A stretch of DNA of 32,800 nt from Pseudomonadota bacterium (GTDB taxonomy: Bacteria > Pseudomonadota > Alphaproteobacteria > Rhizobiales > Xanthobacteraceae): contig JAEZFA010000155.1 of the NCBI GenBank assembly GCA_023417665.1, positions 1 to 32,800 of the forward strand. Reading direction: 5' to 3'. Under the pieces are notes generated by a model. That model searched no databases. It had not been told where the DNA came from and saw only the letters and a program-made list of their open reading frames with translations. Below, piece by piece: positions 14,429-22,457 of the stretch. How positions within the stretch are numbered: position 1 is the stretch's first letter; each line of letters opens with the position of its first letter. The position numbers were made by a program, and so were the translations under genes.

Positions 14429-15979
14429 TTACGCCGCGGTGGCCGGGCGATCGCCGCGGATGCGGCTGAGGCCCGCCGAAATCAACGACCAGAACAGGGC
14501 GATGAAACCGAGCAGCATGATCGTGCTGACCAGACCGTTCGAGAAGAAGACGCCGAGACTACCCTGCGATTCGAGCAGGGCCTGACGGAAGGCTTCTTCG
14601 GCGCGGTCGCCGAGCACCATCGCCAGCACGAGCGGCGCAAGCGGATAGTTCGTCTTCTTGAACAAGTAGCCGAGGATACCGAATGCCAGCATCATCACGA
14701 TGTCGAAGAAGCTGTTGCGGACCGTATAGGCGCCGACCGAGCAGAACATCAGGATGATCGGGGCGATGATGCCGAAGGGAATGCGCAGGATCGCCGCGAG
14801 CAACGGTACGCAGGTCAGCACGATGATGAGGCCGACAACGTTACCAAGATACATGGAGGCGATCAGCCCCCAGACGAACTCCTTGTTCTCGACAAAGAGC
14901 ATCGGGCCTGGCTGCAGGTTCCAGATCAGCAGGCCGCCAAGCAGCACGGCTGCGGTCGGTGAACCCGGTACGCCGAGTGCAAGCATAGGCAGAAGCGCCG
15001 ATTTGCCTGCGGCATGCGCCGCGGTTTCCGGCGCGATCACGCCTTCGATTTCGCCGTTGCCGAAGTTTTTGCCGTTCTTCGATACGCGCTTGGCGATACC
15101 GTAGCTCATGAAGGAGGCGGGCGTTGCGCCGGCCGGCGTAATGCCCATCCAGCAACCGATCAAACAGGACCGCAGATAGGTCCACCAGTATTGCGGCAAC
15201 TTCTTCCACGTCTCGAGCACGATGCGAAGGTTGATCTTCGCTTCCTTGCCCTTGAACTTCAGGCCTTCTTCCATGGTGAGCAAAATTTCACCGATGCCGA
15301 ACAGGCCGATGACCGCGATCAGGAAGTCGAACCCCGGCAAAAGGTAGTCGGATCCGAAGGTCAGCCGCAGCGTGCCGGTCATGTGATCGGTGCCGATGGT
15401 GGCAAGCGCGAAGCCGATGAGCATGGCAGCCAACGTCTTGAACGGCGGCTCCTTGGAAAGCCCCACGAAGCTTGCAAAGGCTAGAAAGTAAACCCCAAAC
15501 TTTTCCGCGGATCCGAATTTCAGCGCGAAGGCGGCGACCATCGGCGCAAGCAAGGTGATCATTACCACGGCAAAGAATGCGCCGACGAAAGACGATGTGA
15601 AGGCGGTCGTTAGCGCTTCGCCGGCGCGGCCTTGTTGCGCCATGGGGTACCCGTCAAAGGTGGTTGCCACCGACCATGGTTCGCCGGGAATATTGAACAG
15701 GATGGAAGTGATTGCGCCGCCGAACAGCGCGCCCCAATAGATACACGAGAGCAGGATCACAGCGGAGGTCGGCTGCATCGAGAAGGTCAGCGGCAGCAGG
15801 ATTGCGACCCCGTTCGCACCGCCCAGCCCCGGCAGCACGCCGATGATCACGCCAAGCACGATGCCGACCATCATAATAAAGATGTTGAACGGCAGATACA
15901 TCGTTGTTCCGAAGATGTTGACATCCTGGAACGCCAGCACTGTCGCGAAACCGTGGAATAGATTCAGAAATTCTGCCAT
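14429..15979 (-). CDS. tctA: TTT transporter large membrane subunit TctA
   Basis: This 516-residue multi-spanning membrane protein is the large subunit of a tripartite tricarboxylate transporter. It has the TctA signature near the N terminus (GVIIGVLPGLGGANG, about 45-57), then YWGALFGGAITSILFNIPGEP (81-101), and a second pseudo-repeat with LGVPGSPTAAVLLGGLL. About a dozen hydrophobic segments are visible, and the length is standard (about 500). The ATG at 15979 is 39 bases after tctB. In the inner membrane it would couple ion flow to solute import, with TctB and the periplasmic TctC supplying substrate. Substrate cannot be read from the sequence. The oxalate genes directly downstream argue for oxalate or another short dicarboxylate. 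Confidence 0.95.
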   Translation of the reverse strand: MAEFLNLFHGFATVLAFQDVNIFGTTMYLPFNIFIMMVGIVLGVIIGVLPGLGGANGVAILLPLTFSMQPTSAVILLSCIYWGALFGGAITSILFNIPGEPWSVATTFDGYPMAQQGRAGEALTTAFTSSFVGAFFAVVMITLLAPMVAAFALKFGSAEKFGVYFLAFASFVGLSKEPPFKTLAAMLIGFALATIGTDHMTGTLRLTFGSDYLLPGFDFLIAVIGLFGIGEILLTMEEGLKFKGKEAKINLRIVLETWKKLPQYWWTYLRSCLIGCWMGITPAGATPASFMSYGIAKRVSKNGKNFGNGEIEGVIAPETAAHAAGKSALLPMLALGVPGSPTAAVLLGGLLIWNLQPGPMLFVENKEFVWGLIASMYLGNVVGLIIVLTCVPLLAAILRIPFGIIAPIILMFCSVGAYTVRNSFFDIVMMLAFGILGYLFKKTNYPLAPLVLAMVLGDRAEEAFRQALLESQGSLGVFFSNGLVSTIMLLGFIALFWSLISAGLSRIRGDRPATAA

Positions 15980-16018
15980 GACGACACTTCAGGTTAATCG
16001 GTTGCGATTTCTTGTTGC

Positions 16019-16519
16019 TCAGTAGCCGAACATGGCTTCGATCGGGCCCTTGGGTAGTGCGACCAGGAACCAGCGCTCGAAAACCAGGAACGTTATTAAC
16101 GGCACGCCGATCGCGATGATCGCGGTGCGGGTCGGGCCGTAGTCGCTGATGCGCATCATGAAGTAGGCGATCAGCAGCATCGCCGCGAAATAGATGCCGA
16201 TATAGGGCACCAATGCGATGAAGACTGCGATCGGCCAGGTGACGGTCCCGACCTGCTTGAGTTGGTCCCATTCGGCGAAAACTTTGGTCCTGCTGCCCTG
16301 CCAGCCGTGCCAGATGTTGACGGCGGTAGCGCCGAGCAGGATCACGCCGATGATAAAGGGAAAGAAGCCGGCCTGCGGTCCTTCGAATCCCCAGCCGATG
16401 CCCGCCAGCAGCGCGCCGTAAACGACCACTGTTCCGAACAAACCGATTCCAGCTGCCACGGCGAGTTCAAACGTGCGATGGGCAGGACCTTGGCCCGCGG
16501 TGTTTTCGTCACCACTCAT
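16019..16519 (-). CDS. tctB: TTT transporter small membrane subunit TctB
   Basis: This 166-residue inner-membrane protein has four predicted hydrophobic helices: LAVAAGIGLFGTVVVYGALL, GFFPFIIGVILLGATAVNIW, WPIAVFIALVPYIGIYFAAM and IIAIGVPLITFLVF. They fit the TctB family plan and length. The FFPFIIG motif after the first helix is typical. The ATG at 16519 is preceded by AAGGAAAG. TctB proteins vary in sequence, so assignment leans partly on position between tctC and tctA. It forms the permease with TctA. Confidence 0.92.
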   Translation of the reverse strand: MSGDENTAGQGPAHRTFELAVAAGIGLFGTVVVYGALLAGIGWGFEGPQAGFFPFIIGVILLGATAVNIWHGWQGSRTKVFAEWDQLKQVGTVTWPIAVFIALVPYIGIYFAAMLLIAYFMMRISDYGPTRTAIIAIGVPLITFLVFERWFLVALPKGPIEAMFGY

Positions 16520-16549
16520 GACGTTCTTTCCTTGTCAGAGAAGATGAAA

Positions 16550-16575
16550 ACGCCGGCGGACTTCTCCGCCGGCGT
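16550..16575 (-). terminator. Stable hairpin between tctC and tctB
   Basis: An 11-bp perfect GC-rich stem (ACGCCGGCGGA with its complement) has a four-base loop and begins 6 bases after the tctC stop. Leftward it is followed by only three further T residues, then CATC. This fits a leaky terminator or a 3'-end stabilising structure. Such hairpins often let the abundant binding protein (TctC) be made in excess over the membrane subunits. Confidence 0.7.
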
Positions 16576-16581
16576 GAAAAT

Positions 16582-17580
16582 TTAGTTCTTCGCGAGGAAG
16601 CCCGCTTCCTTCATGAGGTTGTAGTGACGCTGGTGTTCTTTCGACACCCACTCCACATACTCCTTGCCGGTCATGAAGGTCTGATTGAAGGCGCCGTTGT
16701 TCATGAGGTCCTTCCACTCAGGCGTCGCGCGTACCTTCTGGAACAGATCGACATAGAACTTGACCTGATCGGGGGTCGCGCCCGGCGTCATGAAGAAGCC
16801 GCGCAGCATGAGATACTCGACATCGAGGCCCTGCGACTTGCACGTCGGGATCGAGCTCCATGCTTTGTCGCCGGCGATTTTGTCGTTGTAGGGCAGGGGC
16901 TTAGAGTCAAACACGCAAAGGGGACGCAGTTTGCCGCCGCGCCAATGCGCGACCGCTTCGATCGGGTTGTTCACGGTTGAATCGACATGATTGCCGACGA
17001 GTTGCACGGCAACCGCGCCGCCGCCGCGATGCGGGATGTAGGTGAATTTCACGCCAGCCGCCTTTTCGATCGCGGCCGTGACGATCTGGTCTTCCTGACG
17101 AGACCCGGTGCCCGCCATCTTGAAGCCGCCCTTCTTCGCGGCATCGAGGAATTCCTTGACGTTCTTGTAGGGCTTCTCGGCGTTCACCCAGAGCACGAAT
17201 TCGTCGAGCGCGAGCATCGCAACCGGCGTGAAGTCTTTGTAGCTGAACGGCTGGTTGGTGCCGAGCGGCGTGGTGAACAGGTTCGAAAGGGTAATGATGA
17301 GCTTGTGCGGATCGCCTTTTGAATTCTTTACGTCGTTGAAGCCTTCTGAGCCTGCGCCGCCGGCTTTGTTCACGACGATCATCGACTGCTTCATCAGGTT
17401 GTGTTTGGCGATGATGCCCTGAATGGCGCGCGCCATCTGATCCGCGCCACCGCCGGTGCCGGCGGGTACGATGATCTCGACCGTTTTCTGCGGCTCCCAC
17501 GCGTGGGCAGTATGTGCGCCGACTGCAATGCCGAGCGCGGCGGTCGCGACAAGTACAGAACTACGTTTTAGATGGAACAT
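16582..17580 (-). CDS. tctC: TTT periplasmic solute-binding protein TctC
   Basis: This 332-residue Bug/TctC-family periplasmic binding protein has a Sec signal peptide (basic HLKRSS, hydrophobic to about 25, cleavage after AHA27). Mature features are the family start VEIIVPAGTGGGADQMAR and the central YIPHRGGGAVAVQLVGNHVDSTV, which corresponds to the ligand-binding loop region. The length matches the family (about 320-330). The ATG at 17580 has a strong AGGGAGGA site; the frame continues upstream without coding character. It is the first gene of the eight-gene locus, and its promoter region carries an operator-like palindrome. The likely ligand, inferred from context, is oxalate. Confidence 0.95.
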   Translation of the reverse strand: MFHLKRSSVLVATAALGIAVGAHTAHAWEPQKTVEIIVPAGTGGGADQMARAIQGIIAKHNLMKQSMIVVNKAGGAGSEGFNDVKNSKGDPHKLIITLSNLFTTPLGTNQPFSYKDFTPVAMLALDEFVLWVNAEKPYKNVKEFLDAAKKGGFKMAGTGSRQEDQIVTAAIEKAAGVKFTYIPHRGGGAVAVQLVGNHVDSTVNNPIEAVAHWRGGKLRPLCVFDSKPLPYNDKIAGDKAWSSIPTCKSQGLDVEYLMLRGFFMTPGATPDQVKFYVDLFQKVRATPEWKDLMNNGAFNQTFMTGKEYVEWVSKEHQRHYNLMKEAGFLAKN

Positions 17581-17647
17581 CCCGTCCTCCCTAAAAGAAC
17601 TCCCACTCGATCTCGTGTCGGGTTGGGTCAAGAAGGCTAATCCGAAC

Positions 17648-17695
17648 TTCCACGGAGTCCAATAATTTGTGCATACATTATTCCACGGAAGTCCA
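17648..17695. promoter_or_regulatory. Operator-like palindrome and direct repeats upstream of tctC
   Basis: In the 310-base gap between tctC and the DUF3237 gene, an imperfect 22-base palindrome (17661-17682; arms AATAAT and ATTATT, core TGTGCATACA, 9 of 11 pairs match) is flanked by two near-identical direct repeats. These are TTCCACGGAGTCCA (17648-17661) and TTCCACGGAAGTCCA (17681-17695). The palindrome shares ATACATWATT with the repeat upstream of gntR. It is a likely GntR-controlled promoter region for tctCBA. The rest of the gap shows only a small tandem repeat at 17805-17828. Confidence 0.6.
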
Positions 17696-17804
17696 TGAAA
17701 TCGTTGATGCACTGCGCGAATGATCGTGCCGCACATGCGAAGCTACAATGCGATAAACGAAAAACAATAGAGCAAGTCTATCGAAGTTCCGCACTCGCGA
17801 TTGA

Positions 17805-17828
17805 GTCGCAAGAGCGGTCGCAAGAGCG
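17805..17828. repeat. 12-base tandem repeat
   Basis: GTCGCAAGAGCG occurs twice in direct succession, 63 bases before the DUF3237 start. It lies in probable 5' leader sequence. No function is evident; slippage is a sufficient explanation. Confidence 0.75.
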
Positions 17829-17890
17829 GTAGCGCGAGACAAGCAACATCGGATCAGCGAGAACTGAAAGCAGCAAGGCGAAGGAGAGCG

Positions 17891-18346
17891 ATGATGCTAT
17901 CGACCGAGCCGGTACTTCATATCGAGGCCGATCTCGAAACGCCGCAACTCTTCGGCAAGACGCCCTACGGCGAGCGGCGCGTCATCAATATCGTCGGCGG
18001 CACCGTCGCGGGCCCCAGACTGCGCGGCAAGATCCTGCCCGGCGGCGCCGACTGGCAGATCATCCGCAGTGACGGGGTCGCCGACATCTTCGCGAAGTAC
18101 ACCGTCGAGATCGAGGGCGGCGGCTTCGTACTGGTGACCAGCGCCGGGGTCCGCCACGGCCCGCCCGAGGTGATCGCGCGTCTTTCGCGCGGCGAGCCGG
18201 TGGACCGGGACGCGTATTATTTCCGCACCTGCGTGCGTTTCGAGACCGCGGCTCCGGAAGCCGACTGGCTCAACCGCGTTCTGATGATCGCTGTCGGCGC
18301 GCGGGAAAAAATGAAGGTGAAGCTCGACCTCTATGAAGTCCTTTGA
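17891..18346 (+). CDS. DUF3237 family protein
   Basis: This 151-residue protein belongs to the DUF3237 family, small cytosolic proteins of unknown function often found near aromatic or carboxylic acid catabolic genes. Conserved features are EPVLHIEADLETPQLFG near the start, INIVGGTVAGPRL, LPGGADWQIIRSDG, GVRHGPPEV and the Tyr/Phe-rich YYFRTCVRFETAAPE. The start is ATG 17891 or 17894. AAGGAG at 17881 favours the second slightly by spacing. The open frame upstream is basic, contains the 12-base tandem repeat and lacks homology. It stands alone between the divergent tctC promoter and the crotonase operon, so its pathway cannot be assigned. Confidence 0.88.
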   Translation: MMLSTEPVLHIEADLETPQLFGKTPYGERRVINIVGGTVAGPRLRGKILPGGADWQIIRSDGVADIFAKYTVEIEGGGFVLVTSAGVRHGPPEVIARLSRGEPVDRDAYYFRTCVRFETAAPEADWLNRVLMIAVGAREKMKVKLDLYEVL

Positions 18347-18385
18347 GCCGTTAAGCGACTGTAGAAGCAGAGGAAATTTAGCTTC

Positions 18386-18420
18386 TTGCCCGTCCTGACA
18401 GAATGTTATATTTTATAACA
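18386..18420 (+). promoter_or_regulatory. Promoter and MarR-type operator of the phenylpropenoate operon
   Basis: A perfect inverted repeat with 7-bp arms and a 3-base spacer, TGTTATATTTTATAACA (18404-18420), lies 22 bases before the crotonase start. Promoter-like elements TTGCCC (18386-18391) and TATTTT (18409-18414), 17 bases apart, place the -10 box inside the repeat. The MarR protein at 23681 is the natural binder, by position only. Confidence 0.65.
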
Positions 18421-18442
18421 AAAATAAGTCAGGGAGCCGATA

Positions 18443-19249
18443 ATGACCGCCACGTCCGCCAAGGCGAAGGTTGCGCAAAACCTTCCGCGCTCGCTGACCG
18501 TCGAGTTCGACGGCGATATCGCTATTCTCAAGCTGGCGCGCCCGGAGAAGCGCAACGCGCTGAACAACGAACTCGTCCGTGGACTGGAAAATTTCTTCAT
18601 CGACCTGCCGGCGGATGTGAAAGCCGTCGTGTTGCACGGCGAAGGCGATCATTTCTCCGCCGGGCTGGACCTTTCCTCGCTGACCGAAACCGATTTCACC
18701 GAAGGCTTTCACCATTCCCGCGCCTGGCACTATGCCTTTGAGCGGATCGAGTTCGGCAAGGCGCCGGTCGTATCCGTGTTGCATGGCGCGGTGGTCGGCG
18801 GCGGCCTCGAGCTTGCCTGCGCCACGCATATCCGCGTCGCGGAGCAGTCGGCGTATTACGCGCTTCCCGAAGGCAGCCGCGGCATCTATGTCGGCGGCGG
18901 CGGCTCGGTTCGCATTCCGCGCCTGATCGGCACCGCGAAGATGATGGACATGATGCTCACCGGCCGCGTGTTCGGCGCGGAAGACGGGCAGGCCATGGGC
19001 ATTTCGAATTATCTGGTCGGCGACGGCGAGGGGCTTGCCAAAGGCATCGCGCTTGCAAAGCGCATCGCGGAAAATCCGCCGCTCACCAATTTCGCGATTA
19101 CCAACGTGCTGCCGCGCATCGTCGAGTTCGACACCGCCGGTGGCTATGTCGTGGAATCCATCATCTCTTCCGTCGCTTCCTCGGATGAAGCGGCCAAGGA
19201 GCGCCTGCGCGCGTTCCTCGAAAAGCGCGGGCCGAAAGTCGTTCGCTGA
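18443..19249 (+). CDS. Enoyl-CoA hydratase (crotonase family)
   Basis: This 268-residue crotonase-fold enzyme would hydrate an enoyl-CoA, here probably a cinnamoyl-type CoA made by the next gene. Both catalytic acids of true hydratases are present: Glu123 in GGGLELACA and Glu143 in LPEGSRG. The oxyanion hole is formed by FSAGLDL and VVGGG. Hydroxycinnamoyl-CoA hydratase-lyase (vanillin-forming) is recalled to have Ser at the first position, so this sequence favours simple hydration. The ATG at 18443 has AGGGAG seven bases upstream. It is the first gene of a tight five-gene operon. Isomerase or other crotonase chemistry remains possible. Confidence 0.9.
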   Translation: MTATSAKAKVAQNLPRSLTVEFDGDIAILKLARPEKRNALNNELVRGLENFFIDLPADVKAVVLHGEGDHFSAGLDLSSLTETDFTEGFHHSRAWHYAFERIEFGKAPVVSVLHGAVVGGGLELACATHIRVAEQSAYYALPEGSRGIYVGGGGSVRIPRLIGTAKMMDMMLTGRVFGAEDGQAMGISNYLVGDGEGLAKGIALAKRIAENPPLTNFAITNVLPRIVEFDTAGGYVVESIISSVASSDEAAKERLRAFLEKRGPKVVR

Positions 19250-19305
19250 ACATATAATTCAAGAAAAACAAGCCGGAAAACGGCGCGAAGTTTGGGAGTG
19301 CGGAA

Positions 19306-21192
19306 ATGTCCAATGCAGCGCGGCAGGAGAATTCCGCCGCGAAAGAAATTCCGGTTCGCAAGGTCCGCCTGAGCCGGCTGGAGCCCGATATCGAGCGGCG
19401 CGCCGACGGCGCGATCCTGATGACGTGCCGGGACAAGCTCGACGCCTTTCCCGTGAAGATCACCGAGCGGCTCGAACATTGGGCAAACGAAGCGCCGGAT
19501 CGCGTCTTCATGGCGGAACGTGACGAGCGCGGCGAATGGCGCAAGGTGACCTACGCCGAAGCGCTGGCCTTGGCGAAAAGTTATGGCGAGGCGCTGTTGT
19601 CGCTTAATCTTTCCGCGGAACGGCCGCTCGTCATTTTATCCGGCAACAGCGTCGATCATCAGATGCTTTCGCTCGGCGCGCTCTACGCGGGCATCGCCTA
19701 CGCGCCTGTCTCGCCGGCCTATTCGCTGGTATCGACCGACTTTGCGAAGCTGCGCGACATCTTCAAGCTCCTGACGCCGGGACTCGTCTTCGCAGCCGAT
19801 GGCGCGCCGTTCGGGAAGGCGATCGACGCAGTGGTGCCGGAAGATATTGAGATTGTCGTTTCGAAGAATCCGCCGAAGACGCGGAAGACCACGCTGCTTG
19901 CCGATCTCGCGAAAACCACGCCGACCACCGCAGTCGAACGCGCGCACGCCAACGTCAACGGCGATACCATCGCAAAATTTCTCTTCACGTCCGGCTCTAC
20001 CGGCGTGCCGAAGGGCGTCATCAATACCCAGCGTATGCTCTGTTCCAATCAGGTGATGCTGCGCTCGTCGCTGCAATATTTCCAGGACGAGCCGCCGGTC
20101 GTGCTGGACTGGGCGCCGTGGCACCACACCGCCGGCGGCAACCACGACGTCTATCTCGTGCTTTATAATGGCGGCACGTTCTACATCGACGAAGGCAAGC
20201 CCGCGCCTGGCGCAATCGAGGCGACGGTGCGAAACCTGCGCGATGTCGCGCCGACCTGGTACTTCACCGTTCCCAAAGGCTATGAGGCGCTGATCCCGTT
20301 TCTGCGCGCGGATCGGGAACTTCGCGAGAATTTTTTCAGCAATCTGAAAGTGCTCTGGTTCGCGGGTGCTGCGCTGTCGCAGCCGGTGTTCGATGCGATG
20401 AAGGAGCTTGCGGTGGAAACCTGCGGCGAGCGCATTCCGTTTCTCACCGGCCTCGGCTCCACTGAAACCGCGCCGATGGCGCTCGGCCGCATGTGGGACA
20501 GCGACTACTCGACCAACATGGGCCTGCCCGCGCCCGGCATCGTGCTGAAGCTCGTGCCGACGCAGGGAAAACTTGAGGCGCGACTGCGCGGTCCCAACAT
20601 CACGCCCGGCTACTGGCGTCAGCCGGAATTGACGGCGAAAGCCTTCGATGAAGAGGGATTCTACAAGCTCGGCGATGCGCTGAAGTTCGAAGACGACAAC
20701 GATCCGCGCAAGGGCCTCCTGTTCGACGGACGCCTGACCGAAGACTTCAAGCTCTCGACCGGCACATGGGTAAGCGTCGGCCCCTTGCGGACCCAGATCA
20801 TGAACCGCTTCCAGCCGTATATGCGCGACGTGGTGCTGGCGGGCGAGAACGAGAACGAAGTCACGGCACTCGGCATTCCCGACCTGCCTGCGATCCGCGC
20901 GCTGCATCCCGAACTCGACAAGAGCCTCCCCGATGCGGAAGTCCTGAGCGCGCAAAGCGTTCGCGCCAAAGTGCGCGAGCGCCTTGCGGCTTTCATGCTC
21001 GAAAGCACCGGCAGTTCGAACCGGCTCACCCGCATTCTCCTGATGGATGAGCCGCCGTCGATGGACGCCGGTGAAATGACGGACAAAGGCTCGATCAACC
21101 AGCGCGCGGTGCTCGGCCGTCGTGCTGAACTTGTAAAAGAACTCTATGCGAACCCGCCATCGGCGCGGGTCATCGTTGCGGAAGGAAAGTGA
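19306..21192 (+). CDS. fcs: Feruloyl-CoA synthase-like acid:CoA ligase
   Basis: This 628-residue adenylate-forming ligase activates a carboxylic acid to its CoA thioester with ATP. The P-loop-like motif is FTSGSTGVPKG (227-237). Other features are DWAPWHHTAGGNHD in the acid-binding region, TGLGSTETAPM (A5 motif) and a C-terminal Lys in MTDKGSINQRAVLGRR. The PWxHTxGGNxD and DKGSxNQR patterns are those of feruloyl-CoA synthase-annotated enzymes rather than ordinary acyl-CoA ligases. The ATG at 19306 has GGGAG eight bases upstream. The thiolase follows after one base. Ferulate or p-coumarate is the best guess for substrate; another arylpropenoate is possible. Confidence 0.88.
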   Translation: MSNAARQENSAAKEIPVRKVRLSRLEPDIERRADGAILMTCRDKLDAFPVKITERLEHWANEAPDRVFMAERDERGEWRKVTYAEALALAKSYGEALLSLNLSAERPLVILSGNSVDHQMLSLGALYAGIAYAPVSPAYSLVSTDFAKLRDIFKLLTPGLVFAADGAPFGKAIDAVVPEDIEIVVSKNPPKTRKTTLLADLAKTTPTTAVERAHANVNGDTIAKFLFTSGSTGVPKGVINTQRMLCSNQVMLRSSLQYFQDEPPVVLDWAPWHHTAGGNHDVYLVLYNGGTFYIDEGKPAPGAIEATVRNLRDVAPTWYFTVPKGYEALIPFLRADRELRENFFSNLKVLWFAGAALSQPVFDAMKELAVETCGERIPFLTGLGSTETAPMALGRMWDSDYSTNMGLPAPGIVLKLVPTQGKLEARLRGPNITPGYWRQPELTAKAFDEEGFYKLGDALKFEDDNDPRKGLLFDGRLTEDFKLSTGTWVSVGPLRTQIMNRFQPYMRDVVLAGENENEVTALGIPDLPAIRALHPELDKSLPDAEVLSAQSVRAKVRERLAAFMLESTGSSNRLTRILLMDEPPSMDAGEMTDKGSINQRAVLGRRAELVKELYANPPSARVIVAEGK

Positions 21193-21193
21193 C

Positions 21194-22456
21194 ATGGCCA
21201 ATCCGAAACCGCTGGCAGCAAGCTGGAACGACGTGTGGATCGTCGATGGCGTAAGAACGCCGTTCGCCGATTACACCGGGCCGCTCTCGCTGGTTTCTCC
21301 GATCGACCTCGGCATCAAGGCGGCGCGCGAAGCCTTCGCGAAGACGCAGCTTTCGCCGGAGGATGTCGGCATCGTGGTCACCGGCAACATGGCGCAGGCG
21401 AGCTTCGACGCCTACATGCTGCCACGTCACGTCGGGCTTTATTCCGGCGTGCCGATCGAGGTGCCCGCGCACATGGTGCAGCGGGTCTGCGGCACCGGCA
21501 TCGAAGTCATCATGCAGGCGGCGGACGCGATCACGCATCGCGGCGTCGATCTCGCGCTCTGCGTTGGTGCCGAATCCATGAGCCGCAATCCGGTCGCAAG
21601 CTATACCTCGCGCAGCGGCTTCCGCATGGGGCAGGTCGAGTTCAAGGATTTCCTCTGGGAAGCGCTGCTCGACCCCGCGGCAAGCGTCACCATGGGGGAC
21701 ACCGCGGAAAATCTCGCGCAGAAGTATCAGATCACGCGCGCCGAGGTGGATGCCTATGCCGCGCGTTCCTTCGAGCGCGCCGTCGCAGCACAACAGAGCG
21801 GTTTTCTTGCCGGTGAAATCACGCCTGTGAAGACCGAGAAGTTCGAGCGCGAAGGCTACAATGCGCGCGGCATCAAGCTCTCCTCGAAGATCGACGCGCT
21901 GAAGGACGACACGCATATCCGTCCGTCGCCGGTCGAGACGCTTGCGAAAATCCGCCCCGCATTCGGCGGCGTGCAGACCGGTGGCAACTCCTCGGCCGTG
22001 GTCGATGGCGCGGCGGCGGCACTGGTCGCTTCCGGCGATTATGCGAAGAAGAAAGGCAAGACGCCGCTGGCTCGCGTCGTCGCCGGTGCCGCGGTGGGAT
22101 GCCCGCCGGAGATCATGGGCATCGGCCCGGTGCCCGCGATCAGGGCGGTGCTGGAAAAGGCGGGCTTGCAGCTCGAAGACATCGACCGCTTCGAGATCAA
22201 CGAAGCCTTCGGTGCGCAGGTCTTGGCTTGCGCGCGCGAGCTCGGGCTTGATGAGAACAAGTTGAATGTGAACGGCGGCGCGATCGCAATCGGGCATCCC
22301 TTGGGTGCAACCGGCGTTCGCCTCGCCGTCACGGTATCGCGTGAGCTGTCGCGCTCGGGCTTGCGTTATGGCATCGCATCGGCTTGCATCGGCGGCGGGC
22401 AGGGCATCGCGCTGCTCGTCGAAAACATGAACGCCAGTCAGTCACGGAAGCATTGA
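21194..22456 (+). CDS. Acetyl-CoA acyltransferase (thiolase)
   Basis: This 420-residue thiolase would cleave a 3-ketoacyl-CoA to acetyl-CoA and a CoA thioester shortened by two carbons. The nucleophile is Cys99 (QRVCGTGIEV), with NEAFGAQVLA, His368 (IAIGHPLGATG) and Cys398 (SACIGGGQG) completing the active site. The loop around the nucleophile (RVCGTGIE) differs slightly from the usual NxxCxSG, which may reflect an aromatic substrate. The ATG at 21194 has GAAGGAAAG upstream and follows the fcs stop by one base. With the ligase, hydratase and SDR it completes a beta-oxidation cycle, probably giving an aroyl-CoA from a hydroxycinnamoyl-CoA. Confidence 0.92.
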   Translation: MANPKPLAASWNDVWIVDGVRTPFADYTGPLSLVSPIDLGIKAAREAFAKTQLSPEDVGIVVTGNMAQASFDAYMLPRHVGLYSGVPIEVPAHMVQRVCGTGIEVIMQAADAITHRGVDLALCVGAESMSRNPVASYTSRSGFRMGQVEFKDFLWEALLDPAASVTMGDTAENLAQKYQITRAEVDAYAARSFERAVAAQQSGFLAGEITPVKTEKFEREGYNARGIKLSSKIDALKDDTHIRPSPVETLAKIRPAFGGVQTGGNSSAVVDGAAAALVASGDYAKKKGKTPLARVVAGAAVGCPPEIMGIGPVPAIRAVLEKAGLQLEDIDRFEINEAFGAQVLACARELGLDENKLNVNGGAIAIGHPLGATGVRLAVTVSRELSRSGLRYGIASACIGGGQGIALLVENMNASQSRKH

Positions 22457-22457
22457 G

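Noticed and set aside
17801..17890. N-terminal extension of the DUF3237 protein
   Set aside because: The stretch is basic and low-complexity, contains a 12-base tandem repeat, and a good AAGGAG site precedes the internal start.
19636..21201. 521-codon open frame opposite fcs
   Set aside because: It covers the coding strand of a well-supported ligase and shows no domain signature.
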